Below are positions 63,679 to 64,000 of a DNA stretch of 64,000 nt, piece by piece (the stretch's first letter is position 1; each line of letters opens with the position of its first letter). A program made the position numbers and the translations under genes. The stretch is from an uncultured Sphingobacteriales bacterium (lineage in GTDB: Bacteria; Bacteroidota; Bacteroidia; Chitinophagales; Chitinophagaceae), in contig CALKHN010000112.1 in the NCBI GenBank assembly GCA_937991535.1, forward strand, positions 62,001 through 126,000, read 5' to 3'. Below the pieces are notes generated by a model. The model was not told where the DNA came from and searched no databases. It saw only the letters and a list, made by a program, of their open reading frames with translations.

Positions 63679-64000
63679 TTACCAGGGCAGTGAAAAGGTT
63701 TTTACATAAGTGAAACATTTCATAGCCTCAATTACGCCTTCTTTTATGCCCAGTCCCGAATCTTTTATACCTCCGAAGGGTGAGCTTTCGATACGGTAAC
63801 CCGGTACTTCATTGATGTTTACTGTGCCTACTTTTAATTCCTTTATAAAGCGGAGTGCATAATCCATATTGTGGGTTACAATGCCGGAAGACAGTCCATA
63901 TGCAGTAGAATTTGATAAAGCGATGGCATCGTCAATATCCTTAAAAGTTAAGATCGGCGCCAGGGGGCCGAAAGACTCATGCACCACCATCTCCGCGTCA
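63679..64000 (-). CDS. Aldehyde dehydrogenase family protein (C-terminal part, runs off the right edge)
   Basis: About 107 residues of the C terminus are visible, in frame to the window edge (DAEMVVHESFGPLAPIL, then YGLSSGIVTHNMDYALRF, VGTVNINEVPGYR, FGGIKDSGLGIKEG). ESFGPLAPIL, the nucleotide/oligomer segment and FGGxKxSG(L)G are classic NAD(P)-dependent aldehyde dehydrogenase marks. The catalytic Cys and Glu lie outside the window, so substrate cannot be said; the ending resembles succinate-semialdehyde or phosphonate-related enzymes. Confidence 0.9.
   Translation of the reverse strand, partial: DAEMVVHESFGPLAPILTFKDIDDAIALSNSTAYGLSSGIVTHNMDYALRFIKELKVGTVNINEVPGYRIESSPFGGIKDSGLGIKEGVIEAMKCFTYVKTFSLPW

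Overview
The window looks like chromosome of an aerobic, polysaccharide-degrading member of the Bacteroidota, most likely family Chitinophagaceae. The reasons are a SusC/SusD pair, SecD-SecF and Nramp-UspA fusions, a long-form NusB, DUF1573, GLPGLI-like and AsmA-like proteins, Bacteroidota-type promoters (TTTG, about 20 bases, TAnnTTTG), few clear Shine-Dalgarno sites and moderate GC. I see no phage, insertion sequence, CRISPR array, rRNA or plasmid feature.

Layout. 1-2640: end of a small lipoprotein gene, a decayed mntR and the manganese transporter mntH. 2.7-12.3 kb: mostly housekeeping genes (serine hydrolase lipoprotein, secDF, ribD, a YigZ-family gene, an esterase, a CorC-like protein, a PAP2 phosphatase). 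12.7-20.2 kb: core genes (glmM-like mutase, cysteine desulfurase, coaE, yajC, DUF1573, nusB, groES-groEL). 20.5-41.2 kb: an accessory region for glycan use. It holds a SUMF1-like protein, a DUF4434 protein, a sulfatase, a globin with an unusual three-domain AraC regulator, rimO (core), and then a polysaccharide-utilisation locus read leftward (susC, susD, a 711-residue six-hairpin-like protein, N-acylglucosamine 2-epimerase, sugar permease). A ROK regulator diverges from it, and a GH29 fucosidase lies beyond. 41.5-45.6 kb: a chromate/oxyanion cluster with a ChrB-AraC fusion, a second ChrB, ChrA and a DUF1259 protein. 45.7-64 kb: tRNA-Pro, AsmA-like protein, trmH, a GLPGLI-like protein, an ATP-grasp/glutamine-amidotransferase pair of unknown function, ftsH, a YCF48-like protein, pcm, an outer-membrane receptor, tRNA-His, a C-terminal processing protease and the end of an aldehyde dehydrogenase gene.

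How the genes work together. SusC/SusD would import oligosaccharides. The fucosidase and perhaps the sulfatase would trim them, the permease would carry sugar across the inner membrane, the epimerase would convert N-acyl sugars, and the ROK repressor probably controls the set. The ChrB-AraC protein would sense chromate or a related stress and drive ChrA. MntH has apparently lost its dedicated repressor.

Most unusual signals. (1) Many spacers carry tandem words repeating every seven bases, with a different word at each locus; one such array encodes the C terminus of coaE. (2) The pairing of an ATP-grasp-like ligase with a class I amidotransferase suggests an undescribed amide- or peptide-forming pathway. 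(3) Two AraC regulators carry unusual sensor domains (ChrB; DUF4242 plus a cyclase-like domain). All function calls come from reading motifs by eye; no database search was run.
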